Shown here: in pieces, positions 23,930-36,020 of the stretch
Position numbering within the stretch: position 1 is the first letter of the stretch
How the letters are laid out: each line of letters starts with the position of its first letter
NCBI GenBank assembly: GCA_019044685.2
Contig: JAGTXX020000005.1
Coordinates: 310,001-374,000, forward strand
Length of the DNA stretch: 64,000 nt
Origin: Nannochloris sp. 'desiccata'
Lineage: Eukaryota > Chlorophyta > Trebouxiophyceae > Chlorellales > Chlorellaceae
Reading direction: 5' to 3'
The notes under the pieces: model-generated
The model's input: the letters and a program-made list of their open reading frames with translations, nothing else
What the model was told of the DNA's origin: nothing
Databases searched by the model: none
Made by a program: the position numbers and the translations under genes

Positions 23930-26310
23930 GCTGAAGGCTCCTGGGCCCAACATCGCTGTATAAGAGCAGTATACGCATCCAAGTTGTCGCTGGGTTTCAA
24001 CCCAGGAAGCTCAGCTCGAGGAGGAAGAGCAGGGCGCCCACCTTTCAATACATTCCCAACAATATTCCACACAGTGGGAGTGTCAGACCAAGGAAGCTTC
24101 CAAGTCAATAATTCCCAAAGCACAACACCAAATGAAAACACATCAGCTGCAGCAGTAGTATTATCACCATTGAGCACTTCAGGAGCCAGCCAGCGAGGGT
24201 TGGCTGCACCGCCGGTGGTTACTGCAGAATCACGATTAGCCTCATCCATCAATTTACTCAAGCCCATATCAGCCACTTTCACCGTCCAATCAGCAGCTAC
24301 CAACAAATTAGGACTCTTCAAATCACGATGTAATATAGGGGGAGCACGTGTATGTAAATGCAGCATACCTGCTGCTGCGTCTGCAGCCATAGCAAGCCGC
24401 CGCCTCCAAGTGAGCTCTGCAGCAACAGCAGAATCAGTGTTTCCATTTTGCAATACATCGAAGAGCGAGCCACGCGATGCATATTCCAATGCAACGCATG
24501 GTGGATTCATGCAATATCCAACCAGTAATGCGACGTTCTGATGACGCAGTGGAGCCATCACACAAACCTCCTTGACGAGTGCATCAGTAGAGGCCATAGA
24601 AGGGTTGTTTACTGGCTGAGCATTATTGTTGCTCAATCCCGCTGCTGTTGATGCAGAATTCACAGCCGTAACAGCCGCTTTTGCATCAAACAATAGCTTT
24701 AATGCCACAGGAGAGTGATGAAGTTCAGCCAGATAGACATCTCCAAAGGAGCCAACTCCAAGTGGCTTCAAAATACGAGCGTCATCCCAAGCAAATTCCA
24801 GCGCCTTTAAGTGATCTGGAATAGCATAGCTGCTGCTTGAAAAACGCATGGAGATGCCTGAATCTTGTTTGGGTTGGCTTGCAATCCACTGAAGAACAGG
24901 GTCGGAGGATTTATTCATAGTGGACATGGACAGCACTGCAGCGGAATCTTCAAGGCCAGGGGCCGGCCTACCATTTGCAGAGTCCGCCTTCACTGTACTT
25001 GCAGCGTTGATATTTGCAGCAGCCTTCCGCCGCCTGTGTATAATCAAACCGGAAGTAACAGCAGCTATAATAGCGATGCCACCTACCACTCCGCCTATAA
25101 TAGCTCCAATAGGAGCCTCAGAGGACATGCCAGAGGTGTCACTTTCTGCAGCCAGGCCCCAGGTGCCGTTACCACTAACTTTCTGAGCAGAGTTAGCATC
25201 TGGTCCTTTACTGCCAAGTTGTCCGTATGTATTTGAACCCCAGCATGCTACCATACCAGCGTTAGTGATACCACACGCGAACCCAAAGCCCGTCGAGATT
25301 TCACTCCAAGTTATTCCTGGTGCATATAATGCCACTGGCTCACTTTTCCAAGTTCCTGAAGTTCCGTCACCTAGCTCTCCTTTTCCGTTCCATCCCCAAC
25401 ACCAACCTTTGCGATCAGATGCAATCCCACAGGATGAAGACGACCCTGCGTCAACTTGAAGCCACTTAAGCCCTCCCAGAACCAGTTGGGGCGTCGTTGA
25501 GTTCGATCCCTCTTCTTTCCCTTTTCCGTCACCTAGTGCCCCGTACTGATTGCTGCCCCAACACCATGCTGTTCCATCTGTTTTGATGCCGCATGTGTGC
25601 GCCCTGCCAGCACTAACTAGTTTCCAAGTCCCACCTCCGGCTACAGAAGTTGGGAGCAACTGATCAGAAGTGCTCCCATCGCCAAGTCTCCCCTCGGTAT
25701 TTCTACCCCAACACAATAACGTCTCATCTATTTTAATGGCGCAGGTATGGTACTCGCCATTGCTGATCTGCATCCAAGACCCCCCTCCAGCCACAGCGGT
25801 TGGGATCGATTTATCAATAGCAGTTCCGTCGCCAACCTGACCATCATTAAATCCCCAACACCACGCTGTTTCATCTACTTTAATACCGCAACCGTGGACT
25901 CCACCAGCGCTGATCTGTGTCCACGCCCCAACGCCAGCTATGGCGGAAGGGATCGTTCGGCCAACTTTCTTTCCATCGCCAAGCCGGCCATAATCATTGT
26001 CACCCCAACAAAATGCTGTTCCGTCCTTTTTAATGCCACATGTATGATATCCTGCACTGATTTGCATCCAGGTCGCATTGCCTGCCACGCTTGTTGGGGT
26101 CGACCTGGAAGAGTAAGTTCCGTCACCAAGCTGGCCTTTGGCGTTCAAACCCCAGCAGAACAAAGCTCCGTCAGATTTTATGCTGCACGCTTGGTCTACA
26201 CCAGCGCTAACCTGCCCTTGTACTAGATCACCATCACTTTGTAGCAAGACTCTTCCATTTGCTGCCAGCAAACACCCCGCTATGACGGCGGCAAACAAGG
26301 CCAGCTTCAT
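23875..26310 (-). CDS. CRINKLY4-like receptor kinase with seven CWG (RCC1-type) repeats
   Basis: Single-exon, 811-residue membrane kinase. A signal peptide (1-19, LALFAAVIAGCLLAANG) leads into an extracellular domain of about 50-residue repeats, each ending in CWG: positions 52, 101, 151, 200, 250, 304 and 357. Each repeat also has a CGI-type second cysteine. This RCC1-like seven-bladed pattern is that of plant CRINKLY4/ACR4 receptors. A Gly/Ile membrane helix covers about 399-423 with a HRRRKAA stop-transfer. The cytosolic kinase (about 506-808) resembles the TKL/Raf-like group: P-loop GVGSFGDVYLAEL, VALKLL with the ATP-binding Lys, catalytic HRDLKSPN, a DMG in place of DFG (VKVADMGLSKL), and an APE segment (LAPEV). 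It ends in the 66-bp duplication. Ligand unknown. Confidence 0.85.
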   Translation of the reverse strand: MKLALFAAVIAGCLLAANGRVLLQSDGDLVQGQVSAGVDQACSIKSDGALFCWGLNAKGQLGDGTYSSRSTPTSVAGNATWMQISAGYHTCGIKKDGTAFCWGDNDYGRLGDGKKVGRTIPSAIAGVGAWTQISAGGVHGCGIKVDETAWCWGFNDGQVGDGTAIDKSIPTAVAGGGSWMQISNGEYHTCAIKIDETLLCWGRNTEGRLGDGSTSDQLLPTSVAGGGTWKLVSAGRAHTCGIKTDGTAWCWGSNQYGALGDGKGKEEGSNSTTPQLVLGGLKWLQVDAGSSSSCGIASDRKGWCWGWNGKGELGDGTSGTWKSEPVALYAPGITWSEISTGFGFACGITNAGMVACWGSNTYGQLGSKGPDANSAQKVSGNGTWGLAAESDTSGMSSEAPIGAIIGGVVGGIAIIAAVTSGLIIHRRRKAAANINAASTVKADSANGRPAPGLEDSAAVLSMSTMNKSSDPVLQWIASQPKQDSGISMRFSSSSYAIPDHLKALEFAWDDARILKPLGVGSFGDVYLAELHHSPVALKLLFDAKAAVTAVNSASTAAGLSNNNAQPVNNPSMASTDALVKEVCVMAPLRHQNVALLVGYCMNPPCVALEYASRGSLFDVLQNGNTDSAVAAELTWRRRLAMAADAAAGMLHLHTRAPPILHRDLKSPNLLVAADWTVKVADMGLSKLMDEANRDSAVTTGGAANPRWLAPEVLNGDNTTAAADVFSFGVVLWELLTWKLPWSDTPTVWNIVGNVLKGGRPALPPRAELPGLKPSDNLDAYTALIQRCWAQEPSARPDFNSIASELRALQSV

Positions 26311-27064
26311 ACCTGAAAGGCCATCCGGAGTAGAAATAAGAAATATGATCGATGCCAGGCTATTTTACACATGATAGGCATACATATGTTATGGCAATGC
26401 AGCGAAAGGACAAGAACCCCGAAAGCTGAATTTTGTTGCCATTGAACATTCCTAGCATGCACAAGGGCAGGTCCCTCTTGCCACCCTTACCTATGCTGTC
26501 CCCAAAAGACAGGAATGATGATTTAAATCTCAAAAAGTTGGTACTCTGTTCGAATATGGCAGATATATTATTAACTCGATATAAACAGATAGAGGGAGAC
26601 GTCACATGACTACCCCGGACCGTGAGCCCCCCGGACAGGGTCCAATTCAAGTTTGCCAGGGAGGACGAAACTACCCTGTCTCAGGGACAGCTTGCCAGGG
26701 GCTTTTCACAGCCAAGTTTTAGAAAATTCTGCAACTAGAGATGGGAATGAATATTTGAATTCTACTCTGTGTACCTCTAAAAATTTCATTATCGCTTCCC
26801 GCTCTCAGACCTGCAGAAGTTAGGTTTGCATGCTTAGCAGAGAACCAGCGCGCCATGAGGGCACATTTAGACATTATATATCATATTTAGTTGTATCTGT
26901 TGCCAAAAAACTGCATTCAACTAATGAACGTTAAGCATAGGCCACCTTTGAATATTCTCCCACTGCCCGCTTCGTCAAAGTAATTCAAAATTCTAAGAAA
27001 CATATATCTACTCGTTTATGCTCAACTCAAATACATAAAAATTAATATATTAAGGTAACTGCAT
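26311..27064. promoter_or_regulatory. Divergent intergenic region, receptor kinase / helicase
   Basis: 754 bp between divergent start codons. Near 26630-26710 there is a GC-rich patch with two copies of TTGCCAGGG and a small CTGTC/GACAG hairpin; the rest is AT-rich. No gene seen. Confidence 0.4.
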
Positions 27065-28935
27065 ATGACCATGCACACGCAGCCCCGTCAAAACCTAGGC
27101 TTACACTGCCGTCGCCAAAATAAGAATTCGATGTCTTTGCTAATTAGGATCACTTTACGGAGGCTTAAAGCTCCTTCTAAATTTAATAACACCATCTATT
27201 CCTATTTTAGATCACCATTGTTCTTCAATAATCTCCTCAAAGATCCTGTTCAAGGCTCGTTTTTATCAGCTTATTCTACATCTTCACCGCAACTGATGAC
27301 GACAGCAGCAGGAGCGGGAGCAACAAATAGCTATCTAGATGGATTAAATGCTGAGCAATTAGAAGCAGTAACAGGTCCACTTGTCCCAACACGTGTCATT
27401 GCTGGACCAGGCTCAGGCAAAACAAAGACCCTCACCTCTCGCATCGCTCACTTAATCTCACACCACAACACCCGCCCCTGGCAAATCGTCGCCATCACCT
27501 TCACAAATAAAGCTGCAATTGAGATGCGAGAACGCTTGGCAACTGTCTTAGGTCCTAAAGCTGCTTCTGAACTATTTGCTGGTACATTTCACTCTCTATG
27601 TTATAGAATTCTGCTTCGTTCTTTATCCCTACTTCCCGACACCGGCCGAGCAGACGGGTGGAGTATTTACGACGCTGACGCCTCTTTAGCTGTCATTTAT
27701 AAACTTGTACGAATAGTACATACTGATTGGAAATCAAAGGACGCACGTGAATATGCAAAGACACTACAATCCCGTATTTCCCGGGTCAAAAATGGAGTTA
27801 CCAGATATTATGGGGTCAAATCCATCGATGTTGTATACGACTATTACCGTACTGTTGGAGGTAGCTCTCCTACTATGACCCCAGCTGAAAAGGCATCTGC
27901 AGATGATCTTGCTGAATGGTTTGAGATGTATGAACAAGCTATGAGAAGTGCGAACGCATTGGACTTTGATGATTTGCTGGGGTACACAACAGCGGTGCTT
28001 CGGCACGATGTGGAGCTTAGGGAGAGGTTACGGAGACGGTGGAGGCATGTACTTGTTGATGAGTTTCAAGATACAAATAGTGCACAGTATGAACTCGTGA
28101 AACTACTAGCTGGTGTAGATGATGAGAAAATGTTTAAAAATTTAAATTATTATAAAACTATCCACGGTAACAACGGAGGTGACATCAGGATTGATGGAGC
28201 AGCGGCCATGAATAGTTTAAATAGTCATGTCTTTGTAGTTGGTGATACTGACCAAGCTATCTATGGCTGGCGTGGAGCTGATGTCCGTAATATGCGTACC
28301 TTGTTCCAAGCTGATTTCCCAACCGGAGAAGTCTACCGCTTGCGTGATAATTACCGCAGCACGCCTGGAATATTAACAGCTGCTCAAGCGGTGATTTCTC
28401 GAAATGATGACGGTGATAGAGCTGGACTGAGAGCGCATCGCCCACAAGGTCCTCCCATCCGCGTTCGGTGTCTTATGGATGCCTTTGAAGAAGCCGAAAG
28501 CATAGCTAGTGAAATAAAAAAATTAATTCGGTCAAATAGATGTAGAGATCGAGACATTGCAGTGCTTTTTAGAACACATATGCAGGCACGTTTTATCGAA
28601 CAACAACTAGTAAAACAAAGTATCCCTTACGTTTTAGTCGGAGGTGTTAGTTTTTGGAGACGTATTGAAATACAAGACGTACTTGCTTATGTACGATTAG
28701 CGGTTAGTTTAGATGATGAAGTGGCGTTAAAAAGAGTGATTAATGTGCCTAAAAGAGGCATCGGGGATGTTTCTTTGGCGAAGCTTGAGGCGGCGGCGGT
28801 GGAAAGTGAAGGAGGGTCGTTAAGTAGACTTTTATGGCCGAGTCTTAGAGACACTATATCGTGTGCTACCGATACTGCTCTATACCCTGGTACTGATGTT
28901 GAAAGTGCCATGTCTATTGCCTCTCGAAATAATGA

Positions 28936-28966
<31 letters not shown>

Positions 28967-30151
28967 CTATTGGAACCAATACCACTAGTTAAAAAATTTC
29001 TGAGCGCCAAGACCTCTGCTACTGTTGAGCATTTTCGCTTCATTCTACTCCAAATGCGGGAAGCGTTAGCGACCCAGCCTTTGTCGGTTGCTTTACAACG
29101 TATTATAGATCTGTCTGAGTATAGAGACCACGTGAAGAAGGGGGGATGCGGGAGTAAAGAGGATGATGAGGACATTCAAGACAGGTTGCTGAGATTGCGA
29201 CAATTAGTGGCGGCGGCGGCTGAATTCCGGTCAGGTACTGCAGCAGGTGCAGCAGCATTAGATGCTGCATTTGCAGCTCTTGAGCTAGAAGAAGATGAAA
29301 AAACTGATCGACGGATCTCGCAGCTTCAGAATGCAAATTCTGGTGGAAAGAACGAACTTTCTTCCTCAAACATTATTACAAAGAGTGAGAAATGCAGTGA
29401 AACTGCTGGTGTTGCTACAGAAGCCTTGGTTTCTAATGACTCTAATGAATCATCACGTGATGAGTTACTAGCTACTGCACGTGCTTTTCTGGATGAAGCT
29501 GCTCTGTATAGCGGCGCTGATGAAGGGGCAGATGTTGACGGGGTCCGCTTGATGACGATGCACGCAGCCAAGGGACTTGAATTTGAGATTGTGTTTATCC
29601 CTGGGTGCGTTGAGGGACTCGTCCCACTGTTCAACCCCGACAGAGGGGGTACTGCAGATGATTTAGAGGAAGAAACGAGATTGTTTTTTGTTTCAATGAC
29701 CAGGGCAAAAATGGAATTGCGGTTGTCGCATACCACGATGAATGCCCTTCAAGGCCCTGCAAATCGAAGACCGAATATACCTTCGAGGTATTTAGCGGAC
29801 GTCGTGCAGAGTGGACATGCAGTTGTAGAGGAAGGGAGCTCCACGCAGATGATGGGGGCTGCAAGGTCAAGAAAACAACACCATTATATCGGTAATTATA
29901 AAAAGAGCGGGAACAGCAGTCAAACTACAAAGTATGGAGCAAGGACTACAGGGAGGAGTAGTACGAGAGCAGCTGCTGCTGAGTCTTCTTCTTCTACTAA
30001 TGAATGGGATTCTGATTCAGATTGGATTGAAGATGAAGTAGACGTTCCATTTTCCACAGAAGAAGAAGAAGAAGAAGAAAAAGACGGAGTGCCATCTGTG
30101 CCGTTGCGACCTGCTCAGATTAGGGCACTGAGGAGAGCGGGCCGGCGTTAA
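27065..30151 (+). CDS. UvrD/SRS2-like superfamily 1 DNA helicase
   Basis: ATP-dependent 3'-5' DNA helicase of the UvrD/Rep/PcrA family, similar to plant SRS2-like proteins that dismantle recombination intermediates. Single exon, 1028 residues. The first about 80 residues are basic and Ser-rich (SPLFFNNLLKDPVQGSF), so an organellar targeting peptide is possible; a later ATG at 27295 would remove it. Motifs in order: LNAEQLEAV (Q motif), Walker A AGPGSGKTKT, LVDEFQDTN (Walker B), VVGDTDQAIYGWRGAD, LRDNYRST, VRLMTMHAAKGLEFE and FFVSMTRAK. Two insertions stand out: about 30 residues between Walker B and motif III, and an Asn run with acidic flanks before motif V. The tail is Ser/Glu-rich. All catalytic motifs are intact. 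Confidence 0.9.
28937..28966 (+). repeat. (AAT)10 microsatellite, in frame
   Basis: Ten uninterrupted AAT codons give a poly-Asn run inside the helicase, in a linker between motifs. Length changes would keep the frame. Confidence 0.95.
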
Positions 30152-30629
30152 AATAATTAATTTAATTTTCTATATATCATTTGTCTCTCCACGATTTATT
30201 TAACAAAAATCCAGAAGCGTTATCACTCACACTAAATTACATAAAACTTGGGATATGAAAGACAGCAAAATGAACAAAGAATCAATTAAACAGAGAAAGA
30301 GTTGTCGGGCTGGAGCAGGGGAAAGTTCCGACACCAGCGTTATCTCATTACGTTTTTTTTTATGTGTTTTCTTTATGAAACTATTATGATGAGTAAAGAT
30401 TGGAGAAAGGGAAAAGGGTAATCACACTCACACAGACAGTACAAAGCAATTATAGAGAGCCAGTTTATAATGATTAAGAGCACATCATCTTGCCCAGATC
30501 AGATCATCTTGCTCTTTGCAGGAAAAAATTAAAAAGAAAAGACGAAACCAATAGAGACTCGAAAATTTCAAAAAATTTAAACAATTATAGTAAAAACACT
30601 CTTGTGAAGAGGAATAGAAAATACTCTCT
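30152..30629. other. Convergent intergenic region (3' UTRs of helicase and CAO)
   Basis: 478 bp between two convergent stop codons; AT-rich, no gene or repeat seen. Confidence 0.5.
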
Positions 30630-32730
30630 TTACTTTCCTTCCTCTATATCACTGCCATCGAAATACACATGCCTATCGTCATCAACATCGAATATCTCAC
30701 CAGCATTGGCCCGGGCCGATGCCGCTTGCGCCACTGCAGTAGACCCATCAGCACCCCCTTCAGCAACAGCATTCCTCCATCGTCTATATCGTACAGCAAT
30801 CTTATCGTAACTAACAGGATGGCTCCACGTGTCACCTCCCTGTTCCAACCGAGCTTGTTGCCCGGTTACTAAAACAAGGTCCTCGCCAAGAACTTGCTGT
30901 GCGATAGATTTCCAGAAAGATTGAATTCCAGGGATGTATTTCACCCATCCCATAAAGTCCATGCTCATTCTGTATAATAATCTTGTATGCCCCTTTTTAG
31001 AAGGTAAACAGATGTGGACTTGGTGCAAGTGGTTTGCGCAATCAAGTGCTCTGGCACCAGAGGAGAGCTGTCCTGGTTTGGATAAGCCAATAAGTGAGGC
31101 AGTCATGCACGGAGGATTAAATGCCATGTCAATTGGATACGGGTTCCAGTTTCCAGATAACATTTTGCCAGCTTGGAAAGAGACAACATCAGGCACCGCC
31201 CATCCTCGAGCAAATGTTGAGGTATGTGTAAATGGAGCATGTGCTAAATCCAACAAGTTTTCTATTAATAATCCATGTTCTACAGGGACTTCCAGTTCTA
31301 ATTCGGAGTGAATAGTATACCCTGCAGGTGGCAACGTGGCCCCCAGTGGGACCGCCCCAGCCTCTCTCCACCCCGGCCAGACCCAAATTAACCCATCAGC
31401 TTCCTCTATAGGCAGCGCAGAAACACGTATTCCACGACAAAATTTCGTACTAGGCATAGCAGTACATTCTCCTGAACCATTAAATTTCCAGCCATGGTAG
31501 GCACACTGTAATTCACCGTCAACACAAGATCCTGCAGAGAGAGGGCAAGCACGATGGGCGCATTCATCCCTAACACACGCAGCACGACCTTGTGCATCAC
31601 GGAATAGTACCCACGATTCTCCAAATAACTCAAAAGGGAGCATCATATCGGATTTTACTTTATCTGCAAATTGAACAGCAAACCAATGATTGCGTAATTC
31701 GTCTTCTAATTCTAAACTACTTTGAAGACCACGGCGTTTAATAAGCGCCTCACGACGTTCAGTGTCTATAGGATTACTAGAAAGAATACTAGGACTAGGA
31801 GAAGCTTGTTGTTGGTTGTCTAGCTGTCTCTGAGGGGTGGCAGGCGGAGCCAATGTCAGCGCTGCCTTTGCCTTTACCGCTGCTGCTGAAGAAGCTGTAT
31901 TACGAATACTAGAGTCATCATCAGAATCATCGTGGGTTTTCTGCAGCCTCCTCGCTTCCTCTTTCAACTCCTCAATACGTGCTATATTCGATTCCAATCG
32001 TGCTTGTGTAAGATCCAGCTTTGTTTGTGCTGCGCCAACTTCTTTTTGTAATTCCTCCAACCGACGCTTCATGGCACCAACTCCAGCACCTTCCGTAGTT
32101 CCTTCACTCAGAGCTGCTTCTATTTTCCGATTAGCTTCTTCAATGGTCTCTAAAGTGCAAAGGGCGTCTTCATTAGTTACGTATTGGTAGACTAATTCCC
32201 AATTGCGCCGTCTGCGTTTTAAATAATCTACACGGCGACGGACTGCGGCAGCTGCCTCAACTTCGGCTTTTGTTTCCGCTGCAGTGTTGGAAGCCATTGA
32301 TAAGCGTTGGTTCAGGACGGCTAGGTCAGCGAGCTGGTCACGTGCGCGGTCGTGGGCACGGCGTACGCGAACCTGAGGTGCAGTGTCAACTACACGACCC
32401 CATCTGCAAATGAGAGAGAGATTAGAAATTAACGTTCAGGAATCAGCATAGGGGCAATCTGAATAGTGCAATGGGCAGAACAGTAACAGATCGTGTCTAA
32501 TGAAAAATCTGGCAGGGCTTGGCTTCGTTTTCTCACCTCAAATAAGGTGCTTCTGGGTCTTGCAAATTATATAAATTTCCAGACGATTTAGCGGCCTTGT
32601 TTCCACTTGCTACTGTCCTGGTAGTTCTATTGACACGTCTGCTGTTGTTTTTAGGAAGAATGATGTGCAAGGGTGAGGATACAAGGCCCAGGGAGCCTGC
32701 ACCCACTTGTCCACACCCAGCTGTAAACAT
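30630..32730 (-). CDS. CAO: Chlorophyllide a oxygenase
   Basis: Rieske mono-oxygenase of the plastid that converts chlorophyllide a to chlorophyllide b in two steps. Exon 1 (32730-32537) encodes a Ser/Arg-rich transit peptide. A 133-bp intron follows, then exon 2 (32403-30630); total 655 residues, near the Chlamydomonas length. An N-terminal regulatory part with a coiled coil comes first (VDYLKRRRRNWELVYQYV, then a Glu/Lys/Gln-rich helix), as expected for the A and B regions of CAO. Rieske cluster: CAHRAC and CAYHGW. Mononuclear iron site: ENLLDLAHAPFTH. The C-terminal block with LLYRMSMDF, GQQARLEQG and VRYRRWRNAV is diagnostic for CAO rather than PAO or TIC55. The end is unusually acidic (DVDDDRHVYFDGSDIEEGK). 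It fixes the host as a chlorophyll b organism. Confidence 0.94.
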
Positions 32731-33103
32731 CGATTAAATTTGGGATAATAGTCTTTATTTAATTGCAAAATAACGATACTAACATGATGTTCATGATTGG
32801 AATTATCTAACCGAACAATACAAACATTGTTTATTGAGCCTGTCGCATCAAAGGCTACGTGTAGACAAGATTTTGTTTGATATCTTCTTTACCTTGAATG
32901 AAAAAAAAAGAGTCGGCAGTACATGTACCTCACCTCTACACTTACTTTACACATTTTCCGCTTATTTTCTCGATCTGAGGCATTAATTTCAATCGTATTA
33001 GCAGCATCTATACTACGAAACGTCGAATTGATGAGGGACGCTAGTTAAATGATCATGGGGAGTCGGCAATAGTGCAGATTAAAATCCAAAGAGCAAATTT
33101 AAA
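32731..33103. promoter_or_regulatory. Divergent intergenic region, CAO / sugar transporter
   Basis: 373 bp between divergent start codons; promoters and 5' UTRs of both genes. No strong motif recognised. Confidence 0.45.
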
Positions 33104-35682
33104 ATGCTTGTCTTTATCACCCTATTTTCGTGCTTGAGCAGTTTTCTTTTCGGTTATGATTTGGGGCTTATGGTATGTCTGCAAATAGTGACCTAAATAG
33201 TGATTTTTTCCCTCTTGCTCTTACATATCTATCCTATTTTGCAATTTCGATCAACACGCCCACCCACCACTTTCATATTTCTCTTTTGACTACAGGGCGG
33301 TGCTTTGCTGCACATCCAAGAAGAGTTTAATGCCAGTGAAGGAATGTCAGAGTTCATCGTTGCAGCTGCAAAGCTCGGCGCTGTAGGAGGCACTTTTCTC
33401 GGCGGAGCTCTGATGCTTTATTATGGCCGCCGCAGAGCCATTGCAGTTGACAGTTTCTTCTTTATTGTGGGTCCAATCACCATGGCAACATCATGGAACG
33501 TAGTAGGGCTTATACTAGGGAGGTTCCTTGTCGGTATTGGTATTGGAATCTCTGCTGTGGTGGTACCAGCGTATCTAGGTGAGGTGGCGCCTGCAAAAGC
33601 TCGAGGCCGTGTGGTCGAGTTATACGAAGTGATGCTTTGTTTAGGAATGCTGACGTCGGCATTAGCAGATGCAGCGTTAGATGATGTACCCGGGAATTGG
33701 AGATGGATGGTGGGGGCGCCTGCTATCCCAGCTGTTCTTATGAGCTGTAAGTTTTTCTTTCATTTTATTCTACAATTTTTTTTGGGGGGGGGGTGCGGGT
33801 TTAAACTTATGAAGAGAGAAGAAGCCAAATGAGAGGAGAGCCCTATTCTTCCTTACAGTCTTATTTTCTACAGATCAACTTATTGCATACTTCTTATCCT
33901 TCTATTTTTCACCTTATTTTGCCCCCCTAAATTCACTTTGCTGCAGTGGCTGTATGCCTCCTTCCAGAGTCACCACGCTGGCTTGTTGTTTCTGGTCGCC
34001 TCGACGATGCCTTGGCTGTCATTCACAGAGTTCATACCAGCCAGTTACTACCTGTAGGTGCCCAATACTCAACTGCAGAGGTAGAAAATGAGTTAATGGA
34101 GCTGTGGAGCTCAGTAGAAAGAGATAAAGATGCAGCAGCACGACGGGCAGAGGAAGCAAGACTTCGAAGACGAGGCGGTGGTAACAGCGCTGGTGCTAGC
34201 GGACAAGGAGGAGGAAGGCTTGCGTATACTGCTCGTGATAATAATAGTAATCTCCCTGGTGCTGATGCGAGTAATTTAATTCGGAATAAAAAATATACCC
34301 CAGAGATGGGTCAGTCTGGCAGCGGCAATGGAGGTCTCTTAGGCTTTGACAATAGTAATTGCGGTGGCGGTGGGGGCGGTAGTGGGAATGGTGGTAATAA
34401 TACTGATAAAATAGAGCATGAATTGGCTCGTTTAAATGCAGGAAATGAAGATTCAGCTGCATTTGCAAACGCACCAGCATGGCCGCCACCACGGCCACCT
34501 TCTAGCCAACAACAGCGACCTTCTAGCGCTGGAGGAGGTAATACTAGTGGTAATGATGGTCTACGTAGCCAAGGCTGTGCTGAAGGTGCTGGCTCTGGTG
34601 AGTACCACCAGAGTAGTAGAAGCATGAGTAGGGCAAGCAGTTCAGGTCTAGCAGATTGCCTCACTGCAGTAGATACAGACACAGTGTTAGGTATTCCACA
34701 ACGGCTACCCCGTATTAGAACGCAATCAAGAGATAGACTGTATGCAATGGAGCAAGAGGCACTTGCAGCAGAACTGGCAGTAGCTGCTGAAGAGGCAGCT
34801 TCAGGAGCGGGAACAGTGGGGAATGGAGCTCGACTAATAGGAGAAGAGACAGCAGCGTTGTCTCCTACCCCGAAATTACCTGAATCAACACCGAAACTTG
34901 ACGTACACAGCCCTTCTTCTTCATCAGATTATCACTACCGCAACCAGCACAGCCAACAATTGACAACAGGCGGTGGGGGCGGGGGTGGAAGTAGTGAAAG
35001 CAAAGGCTTTTGGACAACTAGTATAGATATGATGAAAGATATTCTAGCTGTAGCTCGTGGCCCAGAATCGTCCGCATTCACCATGATTCTCATTCTTGCC
35101 TTTTTTAATCAAGCCTTTGCCTCCACTGCTATAATCAACTACGCCCCTTCAGTACTTCAAAACGCCGGAGTTGAAAGCAGTTCCGCAGCGTCTCTTTTTA
35201 CTTCCTTAATAGGGGCATCGAAACTCGCTGGAGTCATAATTGCATTTTTCTTGATTGATACCGTCGGAAGGAGACCACTGCTCTTTTGGGGATCTCTAGG
35301 ATCGAGCATATCTTTATTTTTATTGATCCCGGGGGATTACCTAGATTCTCATCCACTGCTAGTAACCGGAATGTGTTTATTTATATTTTCATTTTCTATA
35401 TCCTGGGCTGGGGTATTTTGGGTGCTGTTATCTGAGTCGTTTTCTATGGGCGCGAAATCGCCTGCTGCGTCTGCTGCGACTGCGGTGTTATTTTTAACTG
35501 GAGCGGTGGCTGATATGGTGTTTCTTTCTTTTCATTCTTGGATGGGGCCATTTGCATTTGGTTTGTACGGAATCATTGCAGCAGCAGCAGCGGTGTATGT
35601 GTACTTTGCTGTGCCGGAGACAAAAGGGCGAAATTTGCTGGAAGTTCAGGAGGTTCTGGCGTCACAAAGACGACGGCGATGA
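33104..35682 (+). CDS. MFS sugar transporter, tonoplast (TST/TMT)-like, with very long central loop
   Basis: Sugar/proton antiporter-type MFS carrier. Three exons, 33104-33172, 33296-33746 and 33947-35682, with introns of 123 and 200 bp; 751 residues. Sugar-porter signatures: YGRRRA after TM2, GRFLVGIGIGI, PAYLGEVAPAKARGR, PESPRWLVVSGRLDDAL after TM6, DTVGRRPLL and the final PETKGRNLLEVQEVL. The two six-helix halves are separated by about 350 hydrophilic residues (35050 marks its end), far more than the usual 60-70. Plant tonoplast monosaccharide transporters are the known group of this size (about 734 residues) with such a loop. The loop is Gly/Ser/Asn/Gln-rich, contains RTQSRDRL-like phosphorylation candidates and many simple repeats. 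Vacuolar placement is inferred from this architecture only. Confidence 0.85.
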
Positions 35683-36020
35683 AGAGAAACATAATCAATT
35701 AATAATCATCAGTCTCTTTTCGGTTTTGTACTTCTCTGTTGTTGATCCCTCTTATTTAGTTTTGTATTGAATGTATATTATTCATTTTGTCTTAAAGTAG
35801 TAAGCTAACTAAATAAACGCCTAGGCTAAGACAGCGAAACTGAAAATTTATAAAAGTACTTGCAAGCAGTAAAAAGAAGAAAGAAGTTGTGGTCAGACAC
35901 AATGAAACCCTGTCAATCTTTCCTTCAGTAAGACCTTGTACGCTTGATTACAGCGTATACACCTCTCCATTGTTTTTAGAATCAACAGCAAAAACAACAA
36001 AACACAAAAAAAATAGAAAT
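35683..36020. other. Convergent intergenic region (3' UTRs)
   Basis: 338 bp between stop codons of the sugar transporter and the U-box-rhomboid gene. Contains A-rich tracts near 35980-36010. No gene seen. Confidence 0.5.
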
